Source: Sinorhizobium americanum
GTDB taxonomy: Bacteria; Pseudomonadota; Alphaproteobacteria; Rhizobiales; Rhizobiaceae
Length of the DNA: 64,000 bases
Assembly (NCBI RefSeq): GCF_001651855.1
Contig: NZ_LNQC01000064.1
Coordinates: 62,615-126,614 of the forward strand
Direction of reading: 5' to 3'
A program made the translations under genes and the position numbers. Shown piece by piece: positions 25,459 through 33,641 of this stretch. The notes under the pieces were generated by a model. The model had not been told where the DNA came from. It saw only the letters and a list, made by a program, of their open reading frames with translations, and did no database searches. Within the stretch, counting starts at the first letter, position 1. Every line of letters begins with the position of its first letter.

Positions 25459-25483
25459 GGAACCTATCGCGGCTCGCGAGGTT
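25459..25483 (+). promoter_or_regulatory. EcfG/RpoE2-type promoter
   Basis: GGAAC (25459-25463), 16 bases, GGTT (25480-25483), 27 bases before the ATG at 25511. It would drive the short Cys-rich frame and probably pcm behind it. Confidence 0.5.
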
Positions 25484-25510
25484 GGTCGGACTGAGCAGGA
25501 GGATATAGCG

Positions 25511-25558
25511 ATGGCCAAATGCGACCAGTGCGGCAACGGGTGTTTCCCTGCCCATTGA
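25511..25558 (+). CDS. 15-residue Cys-rich reading frame MAKCDQCGNGCFPAH
   Basis: The frame has a strong ribosome binding site (AGGAGG about nine bases upstream) and encodes three cysteines in CxxCGNGC. The start MAKCDQCGN resembles the beginning of a small rhizobial zinc-binding protein family of about 50-60 residues that begins in this way, so it may be a truncated copy whose 3' part was lost. It may instead be a genuine micropeptide or a leader for pcm, which starts 50 bases later. Coding status is uncertain. Confidence 0.4.
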   Translation: MAKCDQCGNGCFPAH

Positions 25559-25607
25559 TGCTAAGATGCCCGCCCGAGTGCCCACGAGCTGAGGAAAGGC
25601 CGTCCTC

Positions 25608-26279
25608 ATGAAGCCGATGAACGAAGAGCACCTCGCCGTTCTGCGCAGGCACATGGTGGAGGTGATTGCAATCTATGTCGATCTTGCAAGCGAGGAACTC
25701 GGCAAGGCGGTGCTCGATGAACGGGTGATGGCGGCGATGCTGCGGGTGCCCCGGCATCTCTTCGTGCCCGCTGCGATTGCGCCTCTTGCCTATCAGGACA
25801 CGCCCTTGCCGATCGGATTCGACAAGACCGTGTCGCAGCCCTTCATGGTCGCCCTTATGACTGATCTCCTTGATCTCCAACCGCATGAGGCGGTGCTCGA
25901 GGTCGGCACCGGCCTGGGCTACCAAACCGCAATTCTCGCCGAACTCGCCGGGCAGGTTTGGAGCGTCGAAATCATCGAGGAATTTGCAAATCATGCCGAG
26001 GCTTTGCTACAGGGCTTCGGCATGTCGAACATCGGCATCCGGGTCGGCGACGGCTCTCGCGGCTGGCCTGAGCATGCCCCATTCGACAAGATCCTGGTCA
26101 CCGCGGCAGCCGAGGAGGCGCCGCCAGCCTTGCTCGAGCAGCTCAAGCCGATGGGCCGTCTGGTTCTTCCTGTTGGATCCGAAGAACAGGTGCTGACAGT
26201 CATCGACAAGGATGCGGCGGGACACCTCAAGGCGCGGCAACTGATCCCGGTTCGGTTCAGCCGGCTCGAGGCGGCCTGA
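25608..26279 (+). CDS. pcm: Protein-L-isoaspartate O-methyltransferase (223 aa)
   Basis: The enzyme methylates isoaspartyl residues in aged proteins using S-adenosylmethionine, starting their repair. The substrate-side motif GFDKTVSQPFMVALMTDLL corresponds to the family's GxxQTISQP. The SAM-binding loop is AVLEVGTGLGYQTAILAEL. The later blocks VGDGSRGWPEHAPFDKILVT and LKPMGRLVLPVG complete the fold. The length is normal. The start could be the ATG at 25608 or the one three codons later. It follows the short Cys-rich frame and may be transcribed from the EcfG-type motif at 25459. Protein repair would suit stress control, as would msrBA nearby. Confidence 0.9.
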   Translation: MKPMNEEHLAVLRRHMVEVIAIYVDLASEELGKAVLDERVMAAMLRVPRHLFVPAAIAPLAYQDTPLPIGFDKTVSQPFMVALMTDLLDLQPHEAVLEVGTGLGYQTAILAELAGQVWSVEIIEEFANHAEALLQGFGMSNIGIRVGDGSRGWPEHAPFDKILVTAAAEEAPPALLEQLKPMGRLVLPVGSEEQVLTVIDKDAAGHLKARQLIPVRFSRLEAA

Positions 26280-26338
26280 TGTGCGTCTGGCATCTGGCGC
26301 AAGGGAACATCGTAACGGGACACACCGCCTAATTTAGC

Positions 26339-27385
26339 CTAGATAGCTCTCGGCAGGCTGCTTTCGACCCCTTGCCGTTCGCGCGCCGCGGAATCTCGGA
26401 TCTCCGCCGGCGTTCGGCCGTAGGTCCGCCGAAACTCCTTGGTAAAATGCGAGGTGTTCACAAAGCCGACGTCGAGCGCGACCTCGATTATGGGCTTCTT
26501 GCTTGTCAGCAGGATGTGCCTCGCCCTGTCCAATCGCAGGCGTCGGAAAGCAAGAGCGGGAGACATGCCCGCCTTTTCGGAAAACAAGCGTTCGAGCTGG
26601 CGGCGCGACAAGCCGACGGAGGCTGCAAGCTGCTCGATGGTGATGCCACCTTCGAGATGCTGCTCCATATTTATCAGAGTGGCCATGACACGGTTGTCGT
26701 TGACGTAGTCGTGCAGCGGCTGCCGCGTCTGGATATCGAACTGCGACCGGGCCTTTTCGATCTGCAGGACTTCGAGCGCGTTGCGCTCGGCGTCCCGGCT
26801 GATGTGCCGCCGCACCAGGGCAGCCGCAAGGTCGGCGGCACTGCTTCCCCCTGCACAGGAACCGCGCTTGCGGTCGAGATTGAACAGCCGGTCCGGTCGG
26901 ACGTCATGATCGGGAAATCGTTCGCGAAACTCGTGGTAGTGAAGCCAGCTCACGCAGGTCTGGTGTTCCTTCATCAGGCCGGCCTCCGCCAGAATGAAGG
27001 AGCCGGTGCACAGGCCGATCAACGGAACGCTTTTCGAAGCCGCCCGCTTCAGAAACCGGATTGTTTCATGGTCGACCGGCTGCTCGACACTGAGAAGTCC
27101 ACCAACTACGGCAATGTAATCGAACTCGCCAGGATCGACGAAGTCCGATGTAGGAGCGACCTGGACGCCGCAGCTCGAGGTGATCAGGTGCCTCGTGCTG
27201 CCGAGGACCTGCCAATCGGCGAGGACGCGGCCCGATCGGTCGAGCTGGTCACTCGCAAGCCGGAGGGTATCGACGAATAGCGCAAAGGCCGACAGCGTGA
27301 ACCATCGGGAGAGGATGAATCCGATTTTCAGGCGCTGCGGCTGCGGAGCGCCCCCCGGCGCCGATGAGTGGACGGAATGTCCCAT
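26339..27385 (-). CDS. GlxA-family AraC-type transcriptional regulator (348 aa)
   Basis: The N-terminal half is a DJ-1/PfpI-like domain: IGFILSRWFTLSAFALFVDT, FDYIAVVGGLLS and PLIGLCTGSFILAEAGLM, with a cysteine in the nucleophile-elbow position. The C-terminal half has two AraC helix-turn-helix motifs: ITIEQLAASVGLSRRQLERL and IIEVALDVGFVNTSHFTKEF. GlxA-type regulators with this layout control catabolism of betaines, choline, arginine and similar nitrogen compounds. The gene lies just behind the catabolic operon on the same strand, 61 bases before its last gene ends, so it probably regulates that operon or is read through from it. No own promoter is obvious. Confidence 0.88.
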   Translation of the reverse strand: MGHSVHSSAPGGAPQPQRLKIGFILSRWFTLSAFALFVDTLRLASDQLDRSGRVLADWQVLGSTRHLITSSCGVQVAPTSDFVDPGEFDYIAVVGGLLSVEQPVDHETIRFLKRAASKSVPLIGLCTGSFILAEAGLMKEHQTCVSWLHYHEFRERFPDHDVRPDRLFNLDRKRGSCAGGSSAADLAAALVRRHISRDAERNALEVLQIEKARSQFDIQTRQPLHDYVNDNRVMATLINMEQHLEGGITIEQLAASVGLSRRQLERLFSEKAGMSPALAFRRLRLDRARHILLTSKKPIIEVALDVGFVNTSHFTKEFRRTYGRTPAEIRDSAARERQGVESSLPRAI

Positions 27386-27446
27386 TTTACTCTGGCTCCT
27401 CTCAAATTGGGGGGCGTCCCTTGTAGACCCCCACCCGCCCCTGCGA

Positions 27447-28445
27447 TCACCTGATCTGAAATCCGTGGGCCAAAGGATCGCGGTCGTCGACGAAGATCGT
27501 ATTGTGGCCGGTGATTCGCGCCCATGCGCCGATACTCGGCATGATGCCCTCGTGGTGCCCGACCTTGGCCGCCGCCTCGATCTGTCCGTCGAACACCGTG
27601 CCGATCAGGCTTTCATTCCGATAGGTGTCACCGACCTTCAGTCGCCCTTTTCCGTGCAACTGCGCCATGCGGGCGGAGGTCCCGGTTCCGCCAGGCGAGC
27701 GGTCGATCGCCTTGTCGCCATAGAAGACCGCACCGCGGCCGTCGGCATTTTCGTTGGTCGGCCGATCGCACCAGATCGCGTGGTGGACGCCGCGAATCCT
27801 GTCATCCTCCGGGTGCACGGGATCGCAAACCTCTGCAAGCGCCGTACGGAGTTTCTGGCTGAGGCTGACGATTTCGGACGCGGTCATGCCGTCGAGACCT
27901 TGCCAGTGCCGCTGCGGCTCGACGACCGCATAGAAATTGCCGCCATAGGCGATGTCCACGACCAGCCGTCCGACACCCGGCACGTCGACTTCGACATCGG
28001 CGCTGTAAAGGTAGCTCGCGACGTTGAACAGCCGCACGCTTCTGACGAAATCGCCGTCCATCTCGTACCTGACGTCCACCCTTCCGGCCGGCGTTTCGAT
28101 CGACAAGGTCCCGGGAGTTTTCGGCCGGACAAGACCTTCCTCGATCACGACGGTCGAAAGGCCGATCGTGCCGGCTCCGCACATCGGCAAGCAGCCGCTG
28201 ACTTCGATGAAGAGAGCCGCGAAGTCGCAATCGTCCCGGAAGGCCGGATAGATGATCGCTCCGGACATGACATCGTGGCCGCGCGGTTCGAACATCAACG
28301 CCTGGCGTATCCAGTCGTGGTCGCGAACGAAGATCTCGCGCCGCTCGGCTATCGGCAGATGCGGAAGCAGCGGACCACCGCCGGCAACGACGCGAACCGG
28401 ATTGCCGCAGGTATGCGAGTCGATACAGAAAAAGCTGTGCCGCAT
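27447..28445 (-). CDS. Proline racemase/hydroxyproline epimerase-family enzyme with altered active site (332 aa)
   Basis: The fold is that of the proline racemase superfamily: FFCIDSHTCGNPVRVV at the start, LPMCGAGTIGLS (Cys89), YGGNFYAVV and AIDRSPGGTGTSARMAQ. Typical epimerases have MCGHG and DRxPCGTGTS. Here the histidine is alanine (Ala91) and the second cysteine is glycine (Gly252). One-cysteine relatives are usually dehydratases (Cys/Thr pair, trans-3-hydroxy-L-proline dehydratase), so a two-base racemase mechanism is unlikely. It is the last gene of the GntR-led operon with a ProU-type importer. The substrate is probably a proline or hydroxyproline derivative. The exact reaction is open. 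Confidence 0.85.
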   Translation of the reverse strand: MRHSFFCIDSHTCGNPVRVVAGGGPLLPHLPIAERREIFVRDHDWIRQALMFEPRGHDVMSGAIIYPAFRDDCDFAALFIEVSGCLPMCGAGTIGLSTVVIEEGLVRPKTPGTLSIETPAGRVDVRYEMDGDFVRSVRLFNVASYLYSADVEVDVPGVGRLVVDIAYGGNFYAVVEPQRHWQGLDGMTASEIVSLSQKLRTALAEVCDPVHPEDDRIRGVHHAIWCDRPTNENADGRGAVFYGDKAIDRSPGGTGTSARMAQLHGKGRLKVGDTYRNESLIGTVFDGQIEAAAKVGHHEGIMPSIGAWARITGHNTIFVDDRDPLAHGFQIR

Positions 28446-28457
28446 GATCCGCTCCAG

Positions 28458-29309
28458 TCAGCCCGCTGGCCGCGTTCGGTTACGTTGAAGTGCGCCACGC
28501 GAAAACCGGTCGAGAAGAAGCGCGACCGCGACGATGGCGAGGCCGGCGCGCAGGCCAAGCCCCATTTCCATTCGCGTCAGGCCGCGCGTCACCTCTGCAC
28601 CGAGCCCGCCTGCCCCGACCAAGCCGGCCAGCACGACCATGGCGAGCGACAGGAGGATGCATTGGTTGAGGCCGACGAGCAGGGTCGGCTTTGCCGCGGG
28701 GATTTCGATCTTGAAGAGGATGGAGCGGGGCGAGGCACCGATCGCCTGCCCGAGTTCAAGCAGGTCCTTCGGAACCTGATTGAATGCGAGCGTGGTCAGC
28801 CGCAGCATCGGCGGTATACCGTAGACGATCGTTGCAATAATCGCCGGCACCCGCCCGAGGCTGAAGATCATCACCGCGGGAATGAGATAGACCCACGGCG
28901 GCACCGTCTGCATGATGTCGAGGACAGGGCGGATCGCCGCTTCGAAGGCCTTTACACGAGAGGCGAGAATACCGAGGGGAAAGGCGATCAGGACGGAGAT
29001 CGCCACGGCGACGGTGACCAAAGCAATCGTCTGCATGGATGCGACCCAGAGACCCATCACAAGGCAGAAGCCGAGTGCCAGTCCCGCAAGAATGGCCACG
29101 CGGATGTTGACGAGGACAAGGGCGAGAAGCACCACGGCGGCGATCAGCACGTAAGGCGGCAGCGCCAGCAGCGCCGCTTCGATTCCCGAAAGCACCGCCT
29201 CGACGACAGTGCTGATCAAGGCGAAGAACGGATGGAAGTTGGCATTGAGCCAGTCGATAGCCGGCGCCAGGTATGTTCCCAGCGAAAACTGAAACGAGTC
29301 CAGGTTCAT
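28458..29309 (-). CDS. ProU-type ABC transporter permease (283 aa)
   Basis: A ProW-like inner-membrane permease of the glycine betaine/proline importer family. Several hydrophobic helices are clear (ALISTVVEAVLSGIEAALLA, VLIAAVVLLALVLVNIRVAI, AGLALGFCLVMGLWVASMQT). The cytoplasmic EAA-type loop reads ELGQAIGASPRSILFKIEIP. The ATG at 29309 overlaps the stop of the second permease gene (29306), so the two are translated together. They form the membrane part with the ATPase and binding protein upstream. Family use is uptake of betaines or related quaternary amines; the ligand here is inferred from the catabolic enzymes. Confidence 0.9.
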   Translation of the reverse strand: MNLDSFQFSLGTYLAPAIDWLNANFHPFFALISTVVEAVLSGIEAALLALPPYVLIAAVVLLALVLVNIRVAILAGLALGFCLVMGLWVASMQTIALVTVAVAISVLIAFPLGILASRVKAFEAAIRPVLDIMQTVPPWVYLIPAVMIFSLGRVPAIIATIVYGIPPMLRLTTLAFNQVPKDLLELGQAIGASPRSILFKIEIPAAKPTLLVGLNQCILLSLAMVVLAGLVGAGGLGAEVTRGLTRMEMGLGLRAGLAIVAVALLLDRFSRGALQRNRTRPAG

Positions 29310-30154
29310 CTTGTTCCTCCCTTGCCGAGGCTGGCAGCACTCTGCGTGATGCGGTCAAGCACCATGGTCAGCACGACGATCGCGATGGCGGCATCGATCG
29401 ACCTGGCCATGTCGAGCGTCCGGATTGCCTTGTAGATCGTCTCGCCAAGCCCTCCGGAACCGACAATGCCGGCGATCACGACCATGCCGAAGGCCATCAT
29501 CAGGCTCTGGTTGATGCCGGCCATGATGCTCGGCATTGCAAAGGGCAGACGGATCTTGAAGAACATCTGCCATCGTGTGATGCCGACGGACTGGCCAAGC
29601 TCGATGAACTCGTGCGGTGTCATCCGGATGCCGAGCGACGTCAATCGAACGGCCGGAGGCATGGCGACCACGAAGGTCGCAATGAGCGCGGTCGCCGGAC
29701 CGTAGCCCAGGAGCGCAATCGCCGGGAGAAGGTAGATGTAAGGCGGCAGGGTCTGGATAAGGTCCAGAACCGGCTCCAGCAAGCGGTCGAGCTGCGGCAG
29801 AAATCCTGCCACCACCCCGATCGGCAGCCCAACGAGAAGCGCCAAGGACGTCGCCGTCATGACCAGGGCCAAGGTACTTACGGTCTCCGGCCACAGGCCC
29901 AGGAGCGAGCACAAGACGAGGGCGATCCCCGTCAGTACGCCAAACCAGGCATTGACCAGCCGCCACCCGGCAAGGGCCAGGACCGCCGCCACCACAAAGA
30001 AAGGCGGAAGGTCGAGCAGCCATAATATGCCGTCATAGAGTCCCTCGAGCATCGCTCTGACGAGATCGAAGAGGAACTCACCGTTGTCGCTCAGCCACTC
30101 CAGTGCCGAGTCCGTCCAGGCGTCGAATGTGTCCGCGAAAGCCGAACTTTCCAT
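29306..30154 (-). CDS. ProU-type ABC transporter permease (282 aa)
   Basis: A second ProW-like permease. It begins MESSAFADTFDAWTDSALEW at the ATG at 30154, which has GAGGAGGG upstream. It has about six membrane segments, among them FFVVAAVLALAGWRLVNAWF and TLALVMTATSLALLVGLPIG. The EAA loop reads ELGQSVGITRWQMFFKIRLP, parallel to its partner's. It lies between the ATPase gene (13 bases before) and the first permease gene (ATGA overlap). Two non-identical permeases, rather than one, suggest a heterodimeric channel. Confidence 0.9.
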   Translation of the reverse strand: MESSAFADTFDAWTDSALEWLSDNGEFLFDLVRAMLEGLYDGILWLLDLPPFFVVAAVLALAGWRLVNAWFGVLTGIALVLCSLLGLWPETVSTLALVMTATSLALLVGLPIGVVAGFLPQLDRLLEPVLDLIQTLPPYIYLLPAIALLGYGPATALIATFVVAMPPAVRLTSLGIRMTPHEFIELGQSVGITRWQMFFKIRLPFAMPSIMAGINQSLMMAFGMVVIAGIVGSGGLGETIYKAIRTLDMARSIDAAIAIVVLTMVLDRITQSAASLGKGGTR

Positions 30155-30167
30155 ATCGCGCCCTCCT

Positions 30168-31256
30168 CTAGGCCGCCGCGGCCTGTTCGGCAGTCGTCGT
30201 TCCCTTGACGCCGGCCAAAAGACTCTTGGCCGTGACGACACCGACCGCGGCCCCCTTGTCGACGACCGCAATGCCATCGCGATCCGATTGCATGGTCAGC
30301 CCGATGAGTTCGTCGATGTCTGCTTCCGGAGTGGTCTTGGCGAGCGAGGCGAGGTCGCTGCCCGGGTGCTGCCGTTGATACTCGGCAACCGGGACCATGA
30401 CCGAATGGGCCTTGATAAGATGGAGACGGGAAATCCCCGCTACGAAGTCCGCGACATATTGGTCCGCCGGGTTGAGGACGATGTCTTCGGCGGTCCCCAC
30501 CTGGATGATCACGCCGTCCTTCATGATCGCGATGCGATCGCCGATCCGTATGGCCTCGTCGAGATCGTGAGTGATGAACACCGCCGATTTGCCGAGCTCT
30601 TTCGTGAGCTGGCGGAACTCGTCCTGCAACTGCCTGCGAATGAGCGGGTCAAGTGCGCTGAACGGTTCGTCCATGAGAATGATTTCCGGATCGGAGGCGA
30701 TGGCGCGTGCCAGTCCGACGCGCTGCTGCATGCCGCCGGAGAGTTCCGATGGATAGCGATTGAGCCAGTCGCCGAGACCGACTTTCTCCAGCGCCGCCGT
30801 GGCAGTCCGGTTGCGCTCGGCTTTCGCAATGCCTTGGACCTCCAGCCCGAAGGCCGCATTCTCGAGCACCGTGCGATGCGGAAGCAATGCCACGCTCTGG
30901 AAGACCATGCCGATGTTCTGGGCGCGCATCTGCCGAAGTCCGGCCGCGTCGAGGGCAGAGAGGTCCTTGCCCTTGACGAGCACCTTGCCGAGGCTCGGCG
31001 TGATCAGCCTGTTCAGAAGCCGGATCAACGTGGACTTGCCGCTGCCAGACAAGCCCATGATGCAGAAGATTTCGCCGCGGCGAACCTGGATGCTGGCATC
31101 GGAAACGCCGACGACGCAGTTGTATTCCTGCAGGATCTGCTTCTTCGACAGGCCGCGCTTGGCAACTGCTTCCATAGCGGCGGGTGCCTTGTCGCCGAAG
31201 ATCTTCCAGACCGATTGGCAGTCGATCAGCACTTCGTTTGCATCGATGCTTGCCAT
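30168..31256 (-). CDS. ProU-type ABC transporter ATPase with C-terminal CBS region (362 aa)
   Basis: The protein shows Walker A (GLSGSGKSTLIRLLNRL), the signature LSGGMQQRVGLARAIA, Walker B (IILMDEPFSALDP) and the switch histidine in VFITHDLDEA. After about 275 residues, segments such as DELIGLTMQSDRDGIAVVDK and GAAVGVVTAKSLL look like CBS modules, as in OpuA/ProV ATPases, where they sense ionic strength or nucleotides. The N-terminal extension VWKIFGDKAPAAMEAVAKRG and CVVGVSDASI is typical of HutV/ProV-like ATPases. I start at the ATG at 31256; a GTG three codons earlier is an alternative. Confidence 0.92.
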   Translation of the reverse strand: MASIDANEVLIDCQSVWKIFGDKAPAAMEAVAKRGLSKKQILQEYNCVVGVSDASIQVRRGEIFCIMGLSGSGKSTLIRLLNRLITPSLGKVLVKGKDLSALDAAGLRQMRAQNIGMVFQSVALLPHRTVLENAAFGLEVQGIAKAERNRTATAALEKVGLGDWLNRYPSELSGGMQQRVGLARAIASDPEIILMDEPFSALDPLIRRQLQDEFRQLTKELGKSAVFITHDLDEAIRIGDRIAIMKDGVIIQVGTAEDIVLNPADQYVADFVAGISRLHLIKAHSVMVPVAEYQRQHPGSDLASLAKTTPEADIDELIGLTMQSDRDGIAVVDKGAAVGVVTAKSLLAGVKGTTTAEQAAAA

Positions 31257-31366
31257 TTTCCTCACTCCCTTCGAGCCAATCCCGTGCTGGCAGTGCTCAA
31301 GTCCTCACAAGCCTTGGCAGCGGTCGCCCGGACGAGTCCAGGCGACCAGAATTGCGGTATCGAACC

Positions 31367-32218
31367 TCAGTACTTCTTGATGTTTTCCCAGCGCTTGAGG
31401 AGGTCGGCATGGCTATCCGTCCACTCTTTGACGACCTCTTCCATCTTCTTGCCGTCGCCGACGGCGCCGTTCATCGCGGTGATGTCAGCCAGCGGAACAT
31501 AGACGCTTGCCAGGATCTCGCGTGCCTGCGGATTCTCTTCCGAGAAGCCCTTATGACCGATCCAATAATAGGTCTGCGGCGGCGGGAAGACGCCCTTCGG
31601 GTCCTTGAGGTACTTCACGTCGTACTTCTGCATCATCCACGACGGCTCCCAGAGAGTGACCGCGATCCACTCCTGCCTGTCGATTGCGGATTTAAGCGCT
31701 GCAGTCATCGCCGCGGTGCTGCCTTCGACGAGCTGGAGCTTGAGGCCGTATTCCTGGACCGCGTTCGCGGTGTCGCGCATCAGGCCGGCGCCCGGCTCAA
31801 TCCCGATGATCTTTCCGCCGAATTTGTCGGCGTTGTCATTGAGCTGTTCGACGGAGTCGATGTTGACGTATTTGGGGACTGCGATGCCCTGATAGAGGCC
31901 GTGGGATACCGGCGAGATCTTCTCCAGACGGTTCTTGTTCTTGTCCCAGTAGTCCTGGGCGACATAGTCGGTCTGCGAGGCCAGGATCTGGATATCGCCC
32001 TTGCTCAGCGCCGCATAGGCGATGCCCCACTCCGAAAACTCAGTCACGTTCACGGTATAGCCGGCGTCTTCCAGAACCTTCTTGGTGATGCCTGCGATCG
32101 GCGTCAGGTCCTCCCACGCCATCGTTCCCATCTCGATGGTCTTCTCCTGAGCGCGAGCCGGCATCATGGTCAGGCCGACCATCGCAGCGGCGCAGAATGC
32201 TTTCCAAAGTGTCTTCAC
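31367..32218 (-). CDS. Glycine betaine/proline-type periplasmic binding protein (283 aa)
   Basis: An N-terminal signal peptide (MKTLWKAFCAAAMVGLTMMP, cleaved near ARA-QEK) directs it to the periplasm. The mature part is OpuAC/ProX-like: MAWEDLTPIAGITKKVLEDA, YAALSKGDIQILASQTDYVA, QEWIAVTLWEPSWMMQKYDV. Tryptophans and tyrosines (WED, YYW, WEPSWMM) are the kind that form aromatic boxes around quaternary ammonium groups in this family. It is separated from the ATPase gene by 110 bases and follows the oxidase gene in the operon. The ligand is not proven; proline betaine or hydroxyproline betaine is plausible. Confidence 0.9.
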   Translation of the reverse strand: MKTLWKAFCAAAMVGLTMMPARAQEKTIEMGTMAWEDLTPIAGITKKVLEDAGYTVNVTEFSEWGIAYAALSKGDIQILASQTDYVAQDYWDKNKNRLEKISPVSHGLYQGIAVPKYVNIDSVEQLNDNADKFGGKIIGIEPGAGLMRDTANAVQEYGLKLQLVEGSTAAMTAALKSAIDRQEWIAVTLWEPSWMMQKYDVKYLKDPKGVFPPPQTYYWIGHKGFSEENPQAREILASVYVPLADITAMNGAVGDGKKMEEVVKEWTDSHADLLKRWENIKKY

Positions 32219-32294
32219 GGTTCACTCCTGTTCTTGGTTCCCGTTGTTTTTCAAAGACTGCTCATTCAGTCTTCGTCATTGCGTGGTCGCCGGC

Positions 32295-33641
32295 TTAGCC
32301 CTCCCGACCAGCTCGCAATTCCTGCCAGCGGATCACCGAGTTGATGCCGAGCCAGGCGAAGGGCTCCGGCGGTAATCTGCTCGGGATCGGCTGATCCTTG
32401 TATGTCTCGAGATCCCGGTTCCCGGTGCCGGTGGCGAGTTCCGCGGCCATCATCCCCGCCAGCGTGCTTTTGACGGTGCCGAGACCATTCTCGCAACAGG
32501 CGGAATAGAGCCCCTCCTCCATCTCGCCGAAGGCGGGGACATGGTTCCTGCTGAGACAAAGCGCTCCCGCCCAGCTGAACTCTAAGGGCACCCGCTGAAG
32601 CTCGGGGAAGCGCGCGTCGAACGATCGCCTCTGTTCGGCGGCGATACCGGCGATGCGCTTCGTGGAGACTTGCAGGCTCGGGTCGTAGGTGAAGCGCGTC
32701 CTGATCACGATCCGCGAAAGACCGCTGCTGCTGATCTTCCTGACCGTCGCGCCCATCGGATCCGCCGGCAGCAAAGCCCAACGGTCGGCTCCGCTCGCCC
32801 GGCTGCCGAACTCCTTCGGCGAGAAGGCAGCCGTCATGGAGGCGTAGGTGAAGATGTGCATCAGTCGACGACGGAAATAGCCGAAGCTCTCGACATGGCC
32901 ATTCACAGCCAGGATCACCCGGGGCGCCGTCACGGTGGCGCGGTTGGATCTCGCCTTCCAATCCTTCCCCTGCCGGGTCAGTTCGAGGACAGGCGAATGT
33001 TCATAGAGATTGACTTTGGAACCCAGGCCGTGCGCCAGCCCCCTGATATAGTCTGCCGGCTGGATCAACACGGCGCCCGGCGTGTAGAGGCCGCCGAGAT
33101 AATAGTCGGAGCCTGTGATCTCGCGCATCTGCTTGAGATCAATCAACTCGTGCTTCTCGCCGATCCGCTGCAGCGAAGCGGCATAATTCCTGTTGAATTT
33201 CAGGCCTCGCTCGCTGGCCGCGGCGTTGATCTTACCGGATGGATCGAAGGTCTCCTTCGACATCCCGTATTCGGCAGCAGCCTCTGCGGCGAATGCGATC
33301 GCCAGACGATTCTGCTCCATTTCCAGCGCCGTCGCCTTCTCGTCGGCGACCGAATACTCGCCGGAAGCGAGATTGTGCGGCACATCGATCATATAGCCGG
33401 AATTGCGGCCGGCCGTGCTCTTCGCAACCTCGGTTGCATCGAGCAAGACGACCTTGTCGCCCGGCCGCAGTTGCGACAATCTCCGCGCGGCCGAAAGGCC
33501 CGCGAAACCCGCGCCGATGATAAGCCAATCGGCGCGGACGTCGCTCTCAAGCGTCTGCATCGGGAACCGGCGGGTGCTGATCGCCTCCCAGCCGGATCTT
33601 CCGGTATCGACAGGCAGTCGCTTGATTGTGTGGTGGTTCAT
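32295..33641 (-). CDS. FAD-dependent amine/amino-acid oxidase, DAO family (448 aa)
   Basis: The FAD dinucleotide loop is DWLIIGAGFAGLSAARRLSQ (GxGxxG near residue 43), and STAGRNSGYMIDVPHNLASG follows. Later come LGGLYTPGAVLIQPADYIRG and SACCENGLGTVKSTLAGMMA, the C-terminal FAD contact. The closest family resemblance I can see is to PuuB/DadA-like oxidases that dehydrogenate secondary amines. In the operon it would oxidise the imported compound or its epimer, e.g. a cis-hydroxy-D-proline-like amine, feeding the DapA-family enzyme. The start overlaps the stop of the aldehyde dehydrogenase gene as ATGA. Confidence 0.87.
   Translation of the reverse strand: MNHHTIKRLPVDTGRSGWEAISTRRFPMQTLESDVRADWLIIGAGFAGLSAARRLSQLRPGDKVVLLDATEVAKSTAGRNSGYMIDVPHNLASGEYSVADEKATALEMEQNRLAIAFAAEAAAEYGMSKETFDPSGKINAAASERGLKFNRNYAASLQRIGEKHELIDLKQMREITGSDYYLGGLYTPGAVLIQPADYIRGLAHGLGSKVNLYEHSPVLELTRQGKDWKARSNRATVTAPRVILAVNGHVESFGYFRRRLMHIFTYASMTAAFSPKEFGSRASGADRWALLPADPMGATVRKISSSGLSRIVIRTRFTYDPSLQVSTKRIAGIAAEQRRSFDARFPELQRVPLEFSWAGALCLSRNHVPAFGEMEEGLYSACCENGLGTVKSTLAGMMAAELATGTGNRDLETYKDQPIPSRLPPEPFAWLGINSVIRWQELRAGREG

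Larger units (their letters stand above)
25279..25607. other. Intergenic region with promoter and a very short reading frame
   Basis: These 329 bases separate the cyclase from pcm. They contain an EcfG-type motif (25459-25483) and a 15-codon frame with a strong ribosome binding site (25511-25558), both listed. The rest shows no recognised feature. A GTTCC at 25350, on the cyclase side, lacks a correctly spaced -10. Confidence 0.5.

Noticed and set aside
27180..29435. A 751-codon plus-strand frame opposite the racemase-family and permease genes
   Set aside because: Antisense shadow: the minus-strand genes have clear family motifs and RBS, whereas this frame is rich in Arg/His/Asp without structure.
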